Shown here one piece after another: positions 53,583 through 64,000 of a DNA stretch of 64,000 nt. Every line of letters starts with the position of its first letter. Position 1 is the first letter of the stretch. Under the pieces are notes generated by a model that did no database searches, had not been told where the DNA came from, and was given only the letters and a program-made list of their open reading frames with translations. Origin of the DNA: Stictocephala bisonia. Its lineage: Eukaryota > Arthropoda > Insecta > Hemiptera > Membracidae. Where the stretch lies: NCBI GenBank assembly GCA_035578905.1, contig JAQJVL010000156.1, positions 558,001 to 622,000 on the forward strand. Direction: 5' to 3'. A program made the translations under genes and the position numbers.

Positions 53583-53743
53583 ATTTTATACAATAATAAA
53601 ACCAATTTGATACAAGATTAATAATGTATAGTTTTATATTTAACTTTTCATTTCAGTACTATTATTTTTACAATAGTTTCACTCTGGTATACAGTTTATG
53701 AACGTATGCAGTATTATATTTCTTAATTTTATGTTAAGTTGAT

Positions 53744-54112
53744 TTGTGCATGTGTGTGACCATAATGCCTGAGACTGTTAATAATTTTTTAACAAAGTCT
53801 ACACCAAATAAATTATTATTACATATCATTGTGACATTTAATTCTAAGATATTTAATCTTAGATACTGTAGAAGGTTTAAACTGGAAAATACAAGGTCAA
53901 TTGTATGTTGCAACAGAAGTCAAGTTGATAAAAACCGCTGCAATTTTTATCGCTATGATATGACCTTCCTCACAAATGATTCACTTGCATTAATTGACAA
54001 GCATTTCTTAGGCGGTTTGCAAGCATATTTTCGTTATTTATTAAATAAATATATATTTAAACATAATTTTAACTTGCATGTATTATATGTCATTAGACTA
54101 CAATTACCATAG
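53744..54112 (+). CDS. Unidentified 122-codon open frame
   Basis: Starts from TTG, with ATG at codons 3 and 8. It contains NDSLALIDKHFLGGLQAYFR then YLLNKYIFKHNFNL. Not recognised. AT-rich codon use and no splice or poly(A) support; the jockey-like relic right after it suggests it may be part of a decayed element. Confidence 0.2.
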   Translation: MCMCVTIMPETVNNFLTKSTPNKLLLHIIVTFNSKIFNLRYCRRFKLENTRSIVCCNRSQVDKNRCNFYRYDMTFLTNDSLALIDKHFLGGLQAYFRYLLNKYIFKHNFNLHVLYVIRLQLP

Positions 54113-54194
54113 TTTTCTGTAGTAAATGTATGTATTAGCTATAGTAAATTGTTCATAAAAGCTATACATTTGTATACAAATGAGACGTGAAATG

Positions 54195-54862
54195 ATGAAC
54201 CAAGTGATGTGATGTGAAATGTCCATGATCAACCTTGCATGGAATGATCATATCAATTCGATCTTAAAAAATCATCTTCTGGTGTTTACGCCCTACAGAG
54301 AATGTCTAAAATAAACAGTCTAGAGACTATGAAAATAATCTAATTTTTGCTTATACATTCACATATCTATTATGGACTCTGTATATACGGAAACACTTTA
54401 AAAAAAACCCTTGATAAAATTATATTAATACAAAAAAATCTATTTGAATAATGCTGGGAATAGACTTTAAAAAATCAGTTTAACAATTTTTTTACGATTT
54501 GGGAATCTTAACTGTTTATGGTTTGCTTACATACTTCACATAAATACTCCTCAAGCCCACCAAATTCATAACCATTCCCGCAGTCAATTTATAACAGAAA
54601 AACACAATTTAGAAATGTTCAAAAGCAAAACTTCTTTCAAAGGCCTTAATTTTCTAATATTCATTCCACACCAAATTAAAAATGAGGTAATGATTGACAA
54701 ATTTAAATTAAAATTAAATATATTAACTTTATCAAGCCGTATAATCTAGAAAAGTTTTATAGTCATAAATAGAAAATTTTTTAAAATCATTTATTGACAC
54801 TATTCGATCGATGTCTACACTCTGTATAATTTTTATGAATGGAGACATTTTGATTTGATTTG
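54195..54862 (+). pseudogene. Jockey-like non-LTR 3' fragment
   Basis: LAWNDHINSILK near 54235 corresponds to the block after the RT palm. Then AHQIHNHSRSQFITEKHNLE and KTSFKGLNFLIFIPHQIKNE, with frame breaks. The 3' end is gagacattttgatttgattt near 54860. 5'-truncated near 54195. Confidence 0.75.
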
Positions 54863-54869
54863 ATTACAA

Positions 54870-57045
54870 GTAAAAAATGTCTAAGTACACAAATAAGGGA
54901 CTGCATCTACCAATTTATCTTTTCTAAAAAAATTAAAATCTAAAAGTGCTAACTTTCTAAATGTTATCAAGTTTATTACATTTTCCAATAAAACATAAAA
55001 TTTTAAAACTTTTGAGCAATAAAATTAAAAAATAAAGTAATTTGCTAGGAGGCTTTTATATGCAGAAGCGTGGGAAATATTGTATGTCAACTATCTACAG
55101 AAAGGTGCTTCAACATTGGAAGAACTTCTGAAACTCCTGAGTTAGATTCTTATCGATATATTTATGTTTTTGAAATGTCCCATACAATTTTATTTTAACG
55201 ATAGACCTTAAATTCAAGCCATGTACCTTATATATACTTATAAACATGAGTTTTAAGTGCATTTATCTTAAATTCATGTTTAGATAAGAAAATTACATAA
55301 AAGCCTTGAACTCACAGATCAAGGATTCGATTATATGTTTTCTCATGAATTTGAACATGTTGTTTTTAGAAGAATATATTTATTTAAATAAATATATTTC
55401 TAACTAAACTCTTTTCTTTTCAACATCCAATTAGACACACATTTGAAAATAATGTAAAAAGACTGATATCCGTAAAATTAGCCGTTTGAAATACATTCCA
55501 AAAAACCCACTACCCAGTATTTTGTATGTGTGGAAAAAAAAAATTGAAATATTTAAAAGCAAAAAATATTTATGTTAGCTAGCTAAAATGTAAAAGTTCT
55601 TGATGCTATAGTTTATTACAGTATAATATTTAGTTCCCTTTGTTTTGTTCAGGCACTTGTTAGCGGTTTACGTTGGTAAGTTCTGACTACACTCTTGGTA
55701 CCAATGATGACAGGTCCTCCTCTATCTACAGCACAACAAACTTTGATGGTATTCAGATTATTTTTTGCTAGGTGCATCTTTTTTTTAATATTATGTAATA
55801 CTGAAAATTTTATAAGATTTGTTATCATGTTATTAAAAAATAAACAATAGCAAAGAAGTTAATTTTCTCCATAGTTAAATTCTTTTGTGAATTTTTAAAC
55901 AAAATGTATGAATCAAAACAATCACAAATGAAGCTGCTCTTATAAGGTTACACTGTACAGACATTTGGTGGAATTTTTTGAAGAAATTAAAAAAAAAAAT
56001 AAGTTAATGTAGAATGTTATATTAAAAACTTAGTGTTAATTTTTAATTTAGCCTAAAATATCAATCATAAACATATTTTATTACAACTTCTTTTATTTAT
56101 TTATTTGTTGGCAAGTAATTTAACAGTGAATAATATTTAGTTTAATTTATTTCAATGCACTGCCCACCCTTGAAATGCTTTATATAGGTGTGCTAGCCGT
56201 TGCCCGGGAATGTTGTGTTGCACCTCGCCTGTTGTGGCAGTCTTGGTGTACGTTTTGGTGTATTTCGTTTTCAGATACCGCTATATTTGTGTGAAGAGTA
56301 CCTGTACTATGTGATAGTTTTTTCATAATCAACCTGGGAGGTGCACAATTATGTTCTCTTTCAGCATTGAACGTGTTAAGGTGGCCGTTTCTCTCCATGA
56401 AAAACTCACAAAACAAGCGTTTCTATTTCAACAATTCGGTTGCTAATGAAGATTGTATCGTAACACTTGACACGTCATTTGATAGGTGAAAAACTGTTCT
56501 AGCAGACCATATGTTGGTTTATACAATGTATTGAGTATTTTGATAATTTTTTACAGTTAAATGTTTTAAACTTTACTTGTCTTGACAATTTTATTTTTAA
56601 AAAACTCAAAATATCAACACCACTAGCGTGGACCTTAAATACTCATACAGGTTCTCAATATCTCATCATAATAATAAACACAAACCGTTCACTTTTAATA
56701 GAACAGAATGTTTTGGTCTGCTGGCAGTAAAACTGCATGTTACAACAGGGTTGTCTTCCCACAGTTTGAGTAACAACCAACTTAAATTAACATACTGGAC
56801 TAGAGCTATCCATAGCAAAACATTAAATATAGGAACACATATTTTTATGTTGGCTTAGATTGAAAATTGTGGTGAAAGAGATCTATGGTCCAAAGAAATA
56901 TAAAAATTAAATGTAAAAGAAGCCAGAAATCTTTTTTTCTATTTTGACTATAAACACAGAAATAAAAATATTGTAGATACTTAATACACAAGACGTTTAC
57001 TCTAGTATTGCTGGAAGAAATAGGAGTATGGCCAAACACTCCTAA
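54870..57045. other. No recognisable gene
   Basis: 56180-56420 is less AT-rich and carries a 78-codon minus-strand frame next to gctagccgttgcccggg, a sequence often seen at the edge of insect dispersed repeats. The peptide is not recognised. Confidence 0.35.
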
Positions 57046-57052
57046 CCCTTAA

Positions 57053-58217
57053 TTAGTCGCGTGGGGCAATGCACTCCCACAATCAAATATTTTGTTACAA
57101 GTTTTGTATTGAGTTGGCGACATTAACGAGCTGTTCAGTAGCTTCTGGGAATCCCATTTATTACCTGAATGTCTGGGTTTGTTTAGTCTGTTGTGGGTCC
57201 TTGAAACATACAGTGCGGTCAACGTTGTAGAAGTCCTGGAAGACCCACGTTACTGATTTATTTACATTGGGGTCCTTCTATACCCCCACACGACTGCTTG
57301 TATCACCCTTTTAATTTACAGTTTTTTGTGTTTTTATACTGTAGTTACTAGTGATATGTAAATAGTGTAATATTGTAAATATAGTGTATATTAACTAAAT
57401 TTAAATGTATAAAATGTAAAGTTTATATGGATTAGTCAGTCTCATATGAAGAACATATGTGTGCCATTTGTTGAAAACCAGACTTGGACATTGACTCTCA
57501 GTAGTATTTTTTTCCCTTTTTTTAATATTTCTGGTATTACATGTAAATAATACCAGATATTTGAACATGTAAATAACAAAAGATAATACGTTTATACCTT
57601 TCTATGTTTATAATAAAATAAGTTTGTTGTATTGAACACGTGGTTTGGATTCCACGTAAAGCTGTAGGTCCCTTAGTTGCCCTGGCTGTTGGGCTATTAA
57701 TAAATTGCCCTTTCCGAGGAACAATTGAACTCAGTTAGTAACCAGACTACACTCATCTACACTCATAAAACCATTCATATTCGCCTTAAAATACGCACAA
57801 CGTTGTGTCGGCGTCTCATATGTAAGAATGTAAGAATGCCTTTTATTATACTCTACCAAAAGTTCTTAATTTTTGCTAAGTTTCAAAAGGTAATATTGGG
57901 GTTAAGACCAAAATCATATGTATCAGAGAGAAAGTTATTCTAATAATATATTTCCATTCAAAATACCTTGAAAGAAAATACTTTGACCCCCTCATAAATA
58001 TAACAATCGTTAACTTTAACATATATTTTTAACATGCTACCGTTTTTTCATAGAATAAACAAATATTAGTTTTAGTAATTAAATACCTTATTATATTGAC
58101 TTGGTGAGTTTATATAATGCTTAAATATAAATTTAGATTGATGCTGTTCAAGTTTCATTAAAAAACGTTATAACACAATTTTTTTATTGGGGGTTTGGGA
58201 TACCACAGTGCGACTAA
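57053..58217. mobile_element. Possible piggyBac-like element carrying a SINE
   Basis: TTAA at 57049-57052 is followed by ttagtcgcgtggggcaatgc. The right side near 58190-58217 reads gggataccacagtgcgacta, a loose inverse, but without a clean TTAA. It contains a SINE B at 57637-57830. Confidence 0.35.
57637..57830 (+). mobile_element. SINE family B
   Basis: cacgtggtttggattccacg (B box), agctgtaggtcccttagttg, gggctattaataaattgccc and the tail gttgtgtcggcgtctcat, ending near 57820. It lacks the long head seen at 40860. Confidence 0.75.
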
Positions 58218-58248
58218 TAACATAACAAAATCAGGCGCGACTACTTAA

Positions 58249-58919
58249 CCCTTTGGAGACTGGATGACTATATTTCGTCATTTACGATTTTTCTCTTGAG
58301 GACCGAATTATGATATCCCGTCATTCGAAGTTTATTGCTTATAACATCCAATTTACCGCTTACGATAACTTATACGTCTTTGGGATGATAGACAGACGTC
58401 CGAGAATGTTTTTTGATGTCTGGAGCCAACTGTTGGAATATAACGTCAATGAAAAGATCTGACAATAATAGACAGAGTTAATTTTAACAAACCAATCTGA
58501 CAGTATTGACAAAATATTTTATGTTATATTTTTGTTTTAAATCTGATTGTTATAATTTTTTCTCTGTTTGTAAGTGAAGTTTAGACTTAACAACACAGTT
58601 TCTCACTCGAAAATATTTAAGTTATAACTTACAAAAATAAAAAAATAAATTTTAAAAACAAAATTAACATTTTTTTGACAATGTATAAATATTTCAAAAT
58701 TATGAGATGACTTTTAGGACATTTATTCTGATAAAATACTCAATTACAAACATTTTGGTCAAAGAAGTACCCTTGTATCTTTATTAGAACAGATTTTATA
58801 AATAAATGTATATCTCCAAATTTTCAGCCTAAATATTTTACATTTTCCACTTAAAAAGTGAGGAAAATAAAGAGTTAGCACATTTTAATTTTTAAAAATA
58901 TTTGTTGGTCCTCGAAGGA
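58249..58919. mobile_element. piggyBac-like MITE
   Basis: TTAA at 58245-58248 and 58920-58923. The left end ccctttggagactggatgac and the right end ttggtcctcgaagga are imperfect inverses. 671 bp, no transposase frame. Confidence 0.65.
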
Positions 58920-58929
58920 TTAAGGGTTC

Positions 58930-59150
58930 AAACATATTATACAATAACAAACTACCAATAGTGCTGTGTAATAGGAGTGTTGCAAGACATGTTACATAAC
59001 AAAGACATATTCTGTGTGAGGTCAACAATCCTAAAGCATCAGAACTGTGATGTGAGCCACACTACTTAGCCTGCTACAAACAATATATGTTTTTTTTGTT
59101 TTTTTTTGTTTTTTTTTTTTTTTATTGCTAAAGCCTCCTGAGCTGATGTA
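58930..59150. other. Spacer with T-rich run
   Basis: T-rich at 59091-59122; otherwise nothing seen. Confidence 0.4.
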
Positions 59151-59155
59151 TATAT

Positions 59156-59631
59156 ATAACAAATAATAAGGTTAACGTACCTTTTGTCGTCTTCAGCTAC
59201 AAAATCCTATTTATTGGATTACCGGTTTCAGAGTAAAAACTCCATGTTCACATCCATTGTACGTTGTCAAAAGTCACATTAAAACATTATACAAAAATTA
59301 AATATTTACAAAAAATAATAAAACACAAGCAGCTGGAACGAAGAAGACAGACGGCCAGATAGAAATAAAATTGTTCAAAGTCAAGTAACCATTGGATAAC
59401 ATCGTTCCAGCTGCACGCTCAATCCGGATCTAACCATCATACCAACCGACAATGTTATCTTGTGTTTTATTATTTTTTGTAAATATTTAATTTTTGTATA
59501 ATGTTTTAATGTGACTTTTGACAACGTACAATGGATGTGAACATGGAGTTTTTACTCTGAAACCGGTAATCCAATAAATAGGTTTTTGTAGCTGAAGACG
59601 ACAAAGGGTACGTTAACCTTATTATTTGTTA
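59156..59631. mobile_element. 476-bp foldback element with about 173-bp arms
   Basis: The left arm 59156-59328 (aacaaataataaggttaacg, gtcgtcttcagctac, attggattaccggtttcag, caaaagtcacatta) is repeated almost perfectly inverted at 59459-59631. The spacer has a further inverted pair, agctggaacga and tcgttccagct. It would fold into one long hairpin. No coding capacity; superfamily unknown. Confidence 0.9.
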
Positions 59632-59639
59632 ATATATGT

Positions 59640-60355
59640 TTTATATATGTTTTAAGCACTTGATAAAATTAAATCATAGAATAGAATCTATATTGAAAAT
59701 TGATATTAATTGAACTTATTTTAATTAATTATTTTGTAACAGTATTTTTTACAGTTTGAAATTTGCTATTTGTATACAAAGCTTATAATTAATTTTATAT
59801 AGCTTTATATAGTTGTTCCTCATTGTTGGTTCCATTGCACTATTTTGTAGCTAATTCTTGTAAAAATAAACATATCAGTTATGAATACTTGAGAAATAAT
59901 CTTTTTGGGCTTGCTAAAGTTTATTTAATTTAACCAATTACATTTCATAACTTCATATAAACATTTGAATTCTAGAACAATTTTTTTATATATGTCCATA
60001 AATGTTAAGTGTATAAATTTTACGGATGTTAGTTTCGTAAACGCATAACGAGATGGATTGAGAATTTATAAACTTTTAGGGAATAAATATATTAACATTA
60101 AAAAACATATCTTGCAAATTTATAATTTTTCTGAGATATCAAAGAATTTTTGTCTGAATAGTATTCCATCATTTTTTTATTTAGGCTATAAGTGAAAACT
60201 GAAACAAATGTGTATATATTCATAGTACAAGCATGTTATTTTTGATGGGTGATTTAAGGAAAGTCTTTATATCAACTTTTATAATCAAAATTCAAACGTT
60301 ATTCCGTTTTCTTTAAATTCCATTTGTTATAAAATTTTTAACTCCAAGTTAGTGA
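59640..60355. other. AT-rich spacer, no feature
   Basis: No frame or repeat recognised. Confidence 0.45.
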
Positions 60356-60370
60356 TGCCATTTTTATAAG

Positions 60371-60449
60371 CAGTACAAGTAAACGTCACACAACACAAAT
60401 TTATGTTAATAAATAATAAATTTGTGTTGTGTGACGTTTACTTGTACTG
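60371..60449. repeat. Perfect 33-bp inverted repeat (hairpin)
   Basis: 60371-60403 (cagtacaagtaaacgtcaca and on) is matched exactly by its inverse at 60417-60449, with a 13-base loop. The 13-bp direct repeat atttttataagca at 60360-60372 and 60487-60499 brackets it. Confidence 0.9.
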
Positions 60450-60509
60450 TATATGTACCAACACGTATTATGCTAATTAAAAAACTATTTTTATAAGCAA
60501 AGTGACAAC

Positions 60510-61030
60510 ACGCAAAATAACAATTAATTATTCCAATTAGTTTTAAAAAATTACTGAGTTTAACTTTATTTAGGCAAGACTAGGTTATTTGACTTAGATA
60601 TTGCAGAGGTTATTGTTCTCATAAAAAAGTAGCACAACTGATTGATTTTGACATACTCACTGTTTATAACTATTTTGTTACATCACTACAACAGTGATAA
60701 AACATAATTAATATCCCTACAAGTCATGTTACTAGAATTAATAATAGACTTTGACCAAAGTGAGCATATAGAAAGAGACAAGGCTTTTATTGTTTGAAAT
60801 AAACAAAAATCACAAGGGGCATCAAATTAATCTCTCTCCTATTAACTGTATGCCCTATAAATATTACAAACATTTTATAGTCCTCACTTTTATTCATAAA
60901 AACATTAGTAGTTAAAAAATATTATTTTTATGTACGATTTCACAATGTAATATTATGTATTAATAAAAATATCTTATTTACATGCCTAAATGTGTACTTT
61001 AATGTATTTATTTAGTTGACAATTAAAATT
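60510..61030. other. AT-rich spacer, no feature
   Basis: No supported feature. Confidence 0.45.
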
Positions 61031-61033
61031 ATA

Positions 61034-61500
61034 CTAGTGGCTTGTAGGGGCAAAAGCCCCTAATAAATAAATAAAATTAAAATGTTGCAGTTAAATATTT
61101 AATGTATAATATTGAATTATTAATAGTTTTTTAGAAATCATCCTCATATATACACAAATTAATAAAGTATTATTGTTGTGTTAAAGCTTCTCTCTATATA
61201 CTATATTTCTTGTGTAAGAATTGTCTGTTTCGTTGTTTTGATCAACTGTATTATCGATTAACAATTTAATTCTGTCTATGGATTTTACTCTACTAAATGC
61301 AACACAAAGTTGCCCATATGTAAACACTGGTTTGTTCAAGTGAGTACCATCTTGTTAAAGGTTTGGCCTTGTACCTTGTTAATAAGGGTATAAAACATTA
61401 ACAGCTGGAAAATGTAATATTACCACAGTATAAAACCATTGATTATATACACCTACAATGGATATTTCATCTAAGAGGAATATTTGTGCCTGTAATTTTG
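61034..61500 (-). mobile_element. Helitron 3' end with helicase remains
   Basis: Read on the minus strand, the element finishes with a hairpin (aggggcttttgcccct) followed by acaagccactag and then host T, the hairpin-plus-CTRR end of Helitrons. Upstream lies the C-terminal part of a Pif1-like helicase. The 5' end was not found. Confidence 0.7.
61190..61420 (-). pseudogene. Pif1-like helicase C-terminus of a Helitron
   Basis: Minus-strand pieces LINKVQGQTFNKM and, after a frameshift, HLNKPVFTYGQLCVAFSRVK then SIDRIKLLI. These match the late helicase motifs (NKxQGQT and F-T-x-G-Q-L-x-V-A-x-S-R) of Helitron Rep-helicases. Broken and truncated. Confidence 0.75.
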
Positions 61501-61504
61501 TTAG

Positions 61505-61938
61505 TTAGTGAGGCCCGAAACCTAACTAAGGTTTAAACTGCAATACATTTATATAGGACTAAACTAGCGCTCCACAATGGATCACAAAAAGAGCTGATAT
61601 TTTGAAACTCAAAATTTAACATTGGATGGGAAATCTATTTCTGTATAAAATCAATGATAAAACACACTAATGTTAGAAACCTTTTTCCCATAAGTTAGCA
61701 TGGCAACTTTGAGGGCTGATGGGGCAGAGCCCTTAAGGTGGATCTCAAAACTTTTATTTTTCCTGCCATCTACAATATCAGAGCTTTAAAATGAGCGATT
61801 TCCGAAGGCCATAGGTGGAATGCAGGGCTTGGAATTTTTAAACATAGTTGTTATCAAGAAACTTATGGACTTCAACATGTAAATTCAGTAGAAAATATTG
61901 ATTCAAATTAATTTGGAAAAATATAAAAAAATTGTTCA
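61505..61938. other. No recognisable gene
   Basis: Mixed composition; may include more Helitron-derived sequence, but no motif was found. Confidence 0.4.
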
Positions 61939-61940
61939 TA

Positions 61941-63296
61941 CAGTACCGCTCAAATTAATTGGAACACACAGGGAATTTCACTCTTTTTATCATGCGACAG
62001 TTGGCATCACTGCTACATCACTTGTATTGAACAAACTAACAACCTAACCTCAAAAGCAGTTAGTGCACATGTGATTCTTTGTGTTGAACACATTTTCAGT
62101 GAAGTATTGTGTGAATTGTGTTATTGTTGCGCGTTTTTGTGTTTGTTAAACAAACTATTGTAGTTTTTCAATAACTCAACTGATGGATACCACACCTAGA
62201 AAACGTAGCAAGATTATTACACTACATCAGTATGGAAATATGTCTCAGAGGATGATATCTAAAGAATGTAAGGTGGGTCTAGCTACTGTTAACCGAATTG
62301 TTAAGCAATTTAATGATACTGGCTCCTTTTCTGTTAAGAGAATAAGAAATTGTGGTCGTAAAAGGAAAACCACACCACAAACTGACCGCCAATTAATTAG
62401 GACTAGTAAGATCAACCCCAGGTTGTCGGCTGTAGATTTGGCACGAGAAATTAACAAAAAAGGGGCTAATATTCATGTTAGTACTGTTAAAAGAAGGCTG
62501 TCTGAAGTTGGGCGAAAAGCTTACCGACCTAAGAAAAAGCAGCTTCTTACTGTAGCAATGAAGAAGAAACGCTTGCAGTGGGCTAAAGCCTACAAACAGT
62601 TCACTGTTGAACAGTGGAAAAATGTCCTTTTCTCTGATGAAACACATTTTTTGGTTCAGGGACATAAAGTAAACTTTGTCCGCAGAAGTGCGAATGAAGC
62701 TGAGACATCAGCTCACATCCTTCAACAACCAAAACATCCACCCAAAAAAATGTTTTGGGGCTGTATGTCCTATAATGGTCCAGGTCCATTAGTTCCCATA
62801 GAAGGTATGATGAACTCAGACAAATATATTGCTTTATTAGAAAGAAGAGTCGTTCCACTCTTTTTGCAAATGTTTCCAGAAAGCAATGGAATTTTTCAAC
62901 AAGACTCGGCTCCATGCCATACATCTAAAAAATGCAAGAAATTTTTTTTTTGAGAACAAAATAACGGTTCTGGAATGGCCTGGCAATTCACCTGATTTAA
63001 ACCCAATCGAAAATCTATGGGCTATTACTAAAAAAAGGATTGCCAAAGAAGATTGTACTACAAAAACATCCATGATTACTGCTGTAATCAAAATATGGTT
63101 CCACGATGAAGAAATAAAAAATATATGCAAAAAACTAATAGAATCAATGCCAAAACGCTGTGAAGAGGTTATAAAACACAAAGGAGGACATATTAATTAT
63201 TAGGGAGCTGTTTGTAATTTTTTTTATCAATAAATTGTCTTTCATTTAAGAATCGTAGTCGTTTACCTGGTGTTCCAATTAATTTGAGCGGTACTG
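61941..63296 (+). mobile_element. Tc1-type DNA transposon, complete with inverted ends
   Basis: Inverted ends of about 27 bp start cagtaccgctcaaattaatt (left 61941, right ending 63296) and look identical apart from the innermost bases. TA duplications lie at 61939-61940 and 63297-63298. 1356 bp with a single transposase gene. End identity and a near-intact gene suggest a young copy. Confidence 0.95.
62183..63203 (+). pseudogene. Tc1 transposase (DD34E), one frameshift
   Basis: Would catalyse excision and insertion of the element at TA sites. From ATG 62183: an N-terminal helix-turn-helix region (ITLHQYGNMSQRMISKECKV), a GRKRKT linker like the family's GRPR motif, a second DNA-binding helix set (STVKRRLSEVGRKAYRP), then catalytic blocks LFSDETHFLVQG (first Asp), GIFQQDSAPCHT (second Asp) and NSPDLNPIENLW (Glu). 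Spacing between second Asp and Glu is 34 residues, typical of Tc1. A run of ten T at 62942-62951 shifts the frame and causes a stop at 62951-62953; nine T would keep it open to 63203, about 339 residues, the normal length. No other damage seen. The extra T could be real, polymorphic or an assembly error. Confidence 0.93.
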
Positions 63297-63304
63297 TACG
63301 TTTT

Positions 63305-63515
63305 AAATTGATTTTTAAACCTTAATAACATTTCCTGGTGAAGTTTAATAATCAATTACATTATAGGTAAAACATTTTTTAACATAAAATAAAAATAACA
63401 CTTAGGAAAAAACACTTGTTTTCACAAAAAATTCATAAATAATAATTTTCTTATAAGACACAGCTTAAAAATATATTTGCAATAAATTCTAAATGATATA
63501 CCATTTTTTTTTAAA
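63305..63515. other. AT-rich spacer, no feature
   Basis: Nothing recognised. Confidence 0.4.
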
Positions 63516-63519
63516 CTTC

Positions 63520-63663
63520 ACTCGCCACTTGACATGGGCCTACAGGCCTGTGCGTCAACTTTATTCAATGAGTGAAGTACCGACCGTTGGCTCAGTGGGG
63601 ATTCGAACCTTGAACGTTGCTCTTTGCAGTCCGAAGCCTTGGCACTGAGCCACCACGCCGGCA
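63520..63663 (-). mobile_element. tRNA-derived SINE, family A, best copy
   Basis: Minus strand: gccggcgtggtggctcagtg (A-box region), ccaaggcttcggactgcaaa, B box ggttcgaatccc, actgagccaacggtcggtac, ttcactcattgaataaagtt and a GC-rich tail part near 63540. The boxes fit pol III consensus and tRNA spacing, supporting a tRNA origin. Related copies lie at 19499, 30038 and, weakly, 45552. Confidence 0.85.
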
Positions 63664-63669
63664 ATTTGC

Positions 63670-64000
63670 TAATTTCAATTTACAAATTAAGTAACAAAAT
63701 ATAACTAAATTTTACCACTATAAAAATTCTATTTTTAATGTCTACAGATATTTTTAAAAAATCAAATTTTAATTATTATTTGGCCCAACTTATAATAAAA
63801 ATATTCAAAATTCACAATTTGAACCTCATTTATTATTTTTCAAAATATGTATAGCAAATTTAGTTTCAAGAAAATTAAAACTAATGTGCTATCACCTGTA
63901 TTGCATCAATAAAGTGTGGTACCGGTATATAATAACTTCACGAAAACATTTTTATCTAAGGCTTGTGCAGCAACTAACATCAGCCCATAATATTAAGAAT
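63670..64000. other. AT-rich, no feature to the window end
   Basis: Nothing recognised. Confidence 0.45.

Noticed and set aside
56180..56416. 78-codon minus-strand frame
   Set aside because: Not recognisable, sits in a repeat-like patch and lacks transcription signals; mentioned only in the regional note.
62245..63181. Several minus-strand frames of 70-114 codons
   Set aside because: Antisense shadows of the Tc1 transposase.
19499..63663. Functional tRNA genes suggested by A and B boxes
   Set aside because: The box-bearing segments continue into SINE bodies with repeated copies, and no cloverleaf with acceptor pairing was recognised.

Overview
The window reads as an AT-rich insect nuclear genome segment, most plausibly hemipteran. 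The insect call rests on the mix of elements: an SLC46-type multi-exon transporter, jockey/I/R1-like non-LTR retrotransposons, TTAA-flanked piggyBac-like elements, a Tc1 element, Helitron remains and tRNA-derived SINEs. The species cannot be fixed from sequence alone. No bacterial operon, rRNA gene, free tRNA gene or CRISPR array is seen.

One host protein-coding gene is well supported. It is a minus-strand member of the SLC46 (proton-coupled folate transporter-like) branch of the major facilitator superfamily. Eight exons run from 47618 down to the stop codon at 24850. All have GT/AG borders, and the reading frame joins exactly through every intron, giving about 438 residues. The first coding exon or exons, with transmembrane segment 1, were not found. 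Introns reach several kilobases and are filled with repeats.

Layout. 1-3.8 kb: a 151-bp tandem array, a Tigger-like non-autonomous element with a foldback element inside, and a 74-bp triplet repeat. 4.9-8.6 kb: two nested dead non-LTR retrotransposons, the inner one with 13-bp target-site duplications. 9-19 kb: non-coding, AT-rich, with MITEs (one piggyBac-like copy nested in another) and SINEs. 20 kb: one isolated plus-strand exon candidate of unknown identity. 23.4-24.6 kb: a 59-bp minisatellite of about 20 units that grew inside a SINE, just past the transporter 3' end. 24.8-47.6 kb: the transporter gene, whose introns hold several non-LTR fragments, piggyBac-like elements, a 13-bp minisatellite that arose inside reverse-transcriptase codons, and a GA-rich tract next to a 36-bp minisatellite. 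50-55 kb: more non-LTR relics. 57-60.5 kb: piggyBac-like elements, a 476-bp foldback element and a perfect 33-bp hairpin. 61-63.3 kb: a Helitron 3' end with helicase remains, then a Tc1 element complete except for one frameshift in a T run. 63.5 kb: a tRNA-derived SINE.

Apart from the transporter there is no evidence of genes working together. The most informative features are the transporter gene structure, the number of different TTAA-flanked elements, and three minisatellites whose source sequences can be seen.
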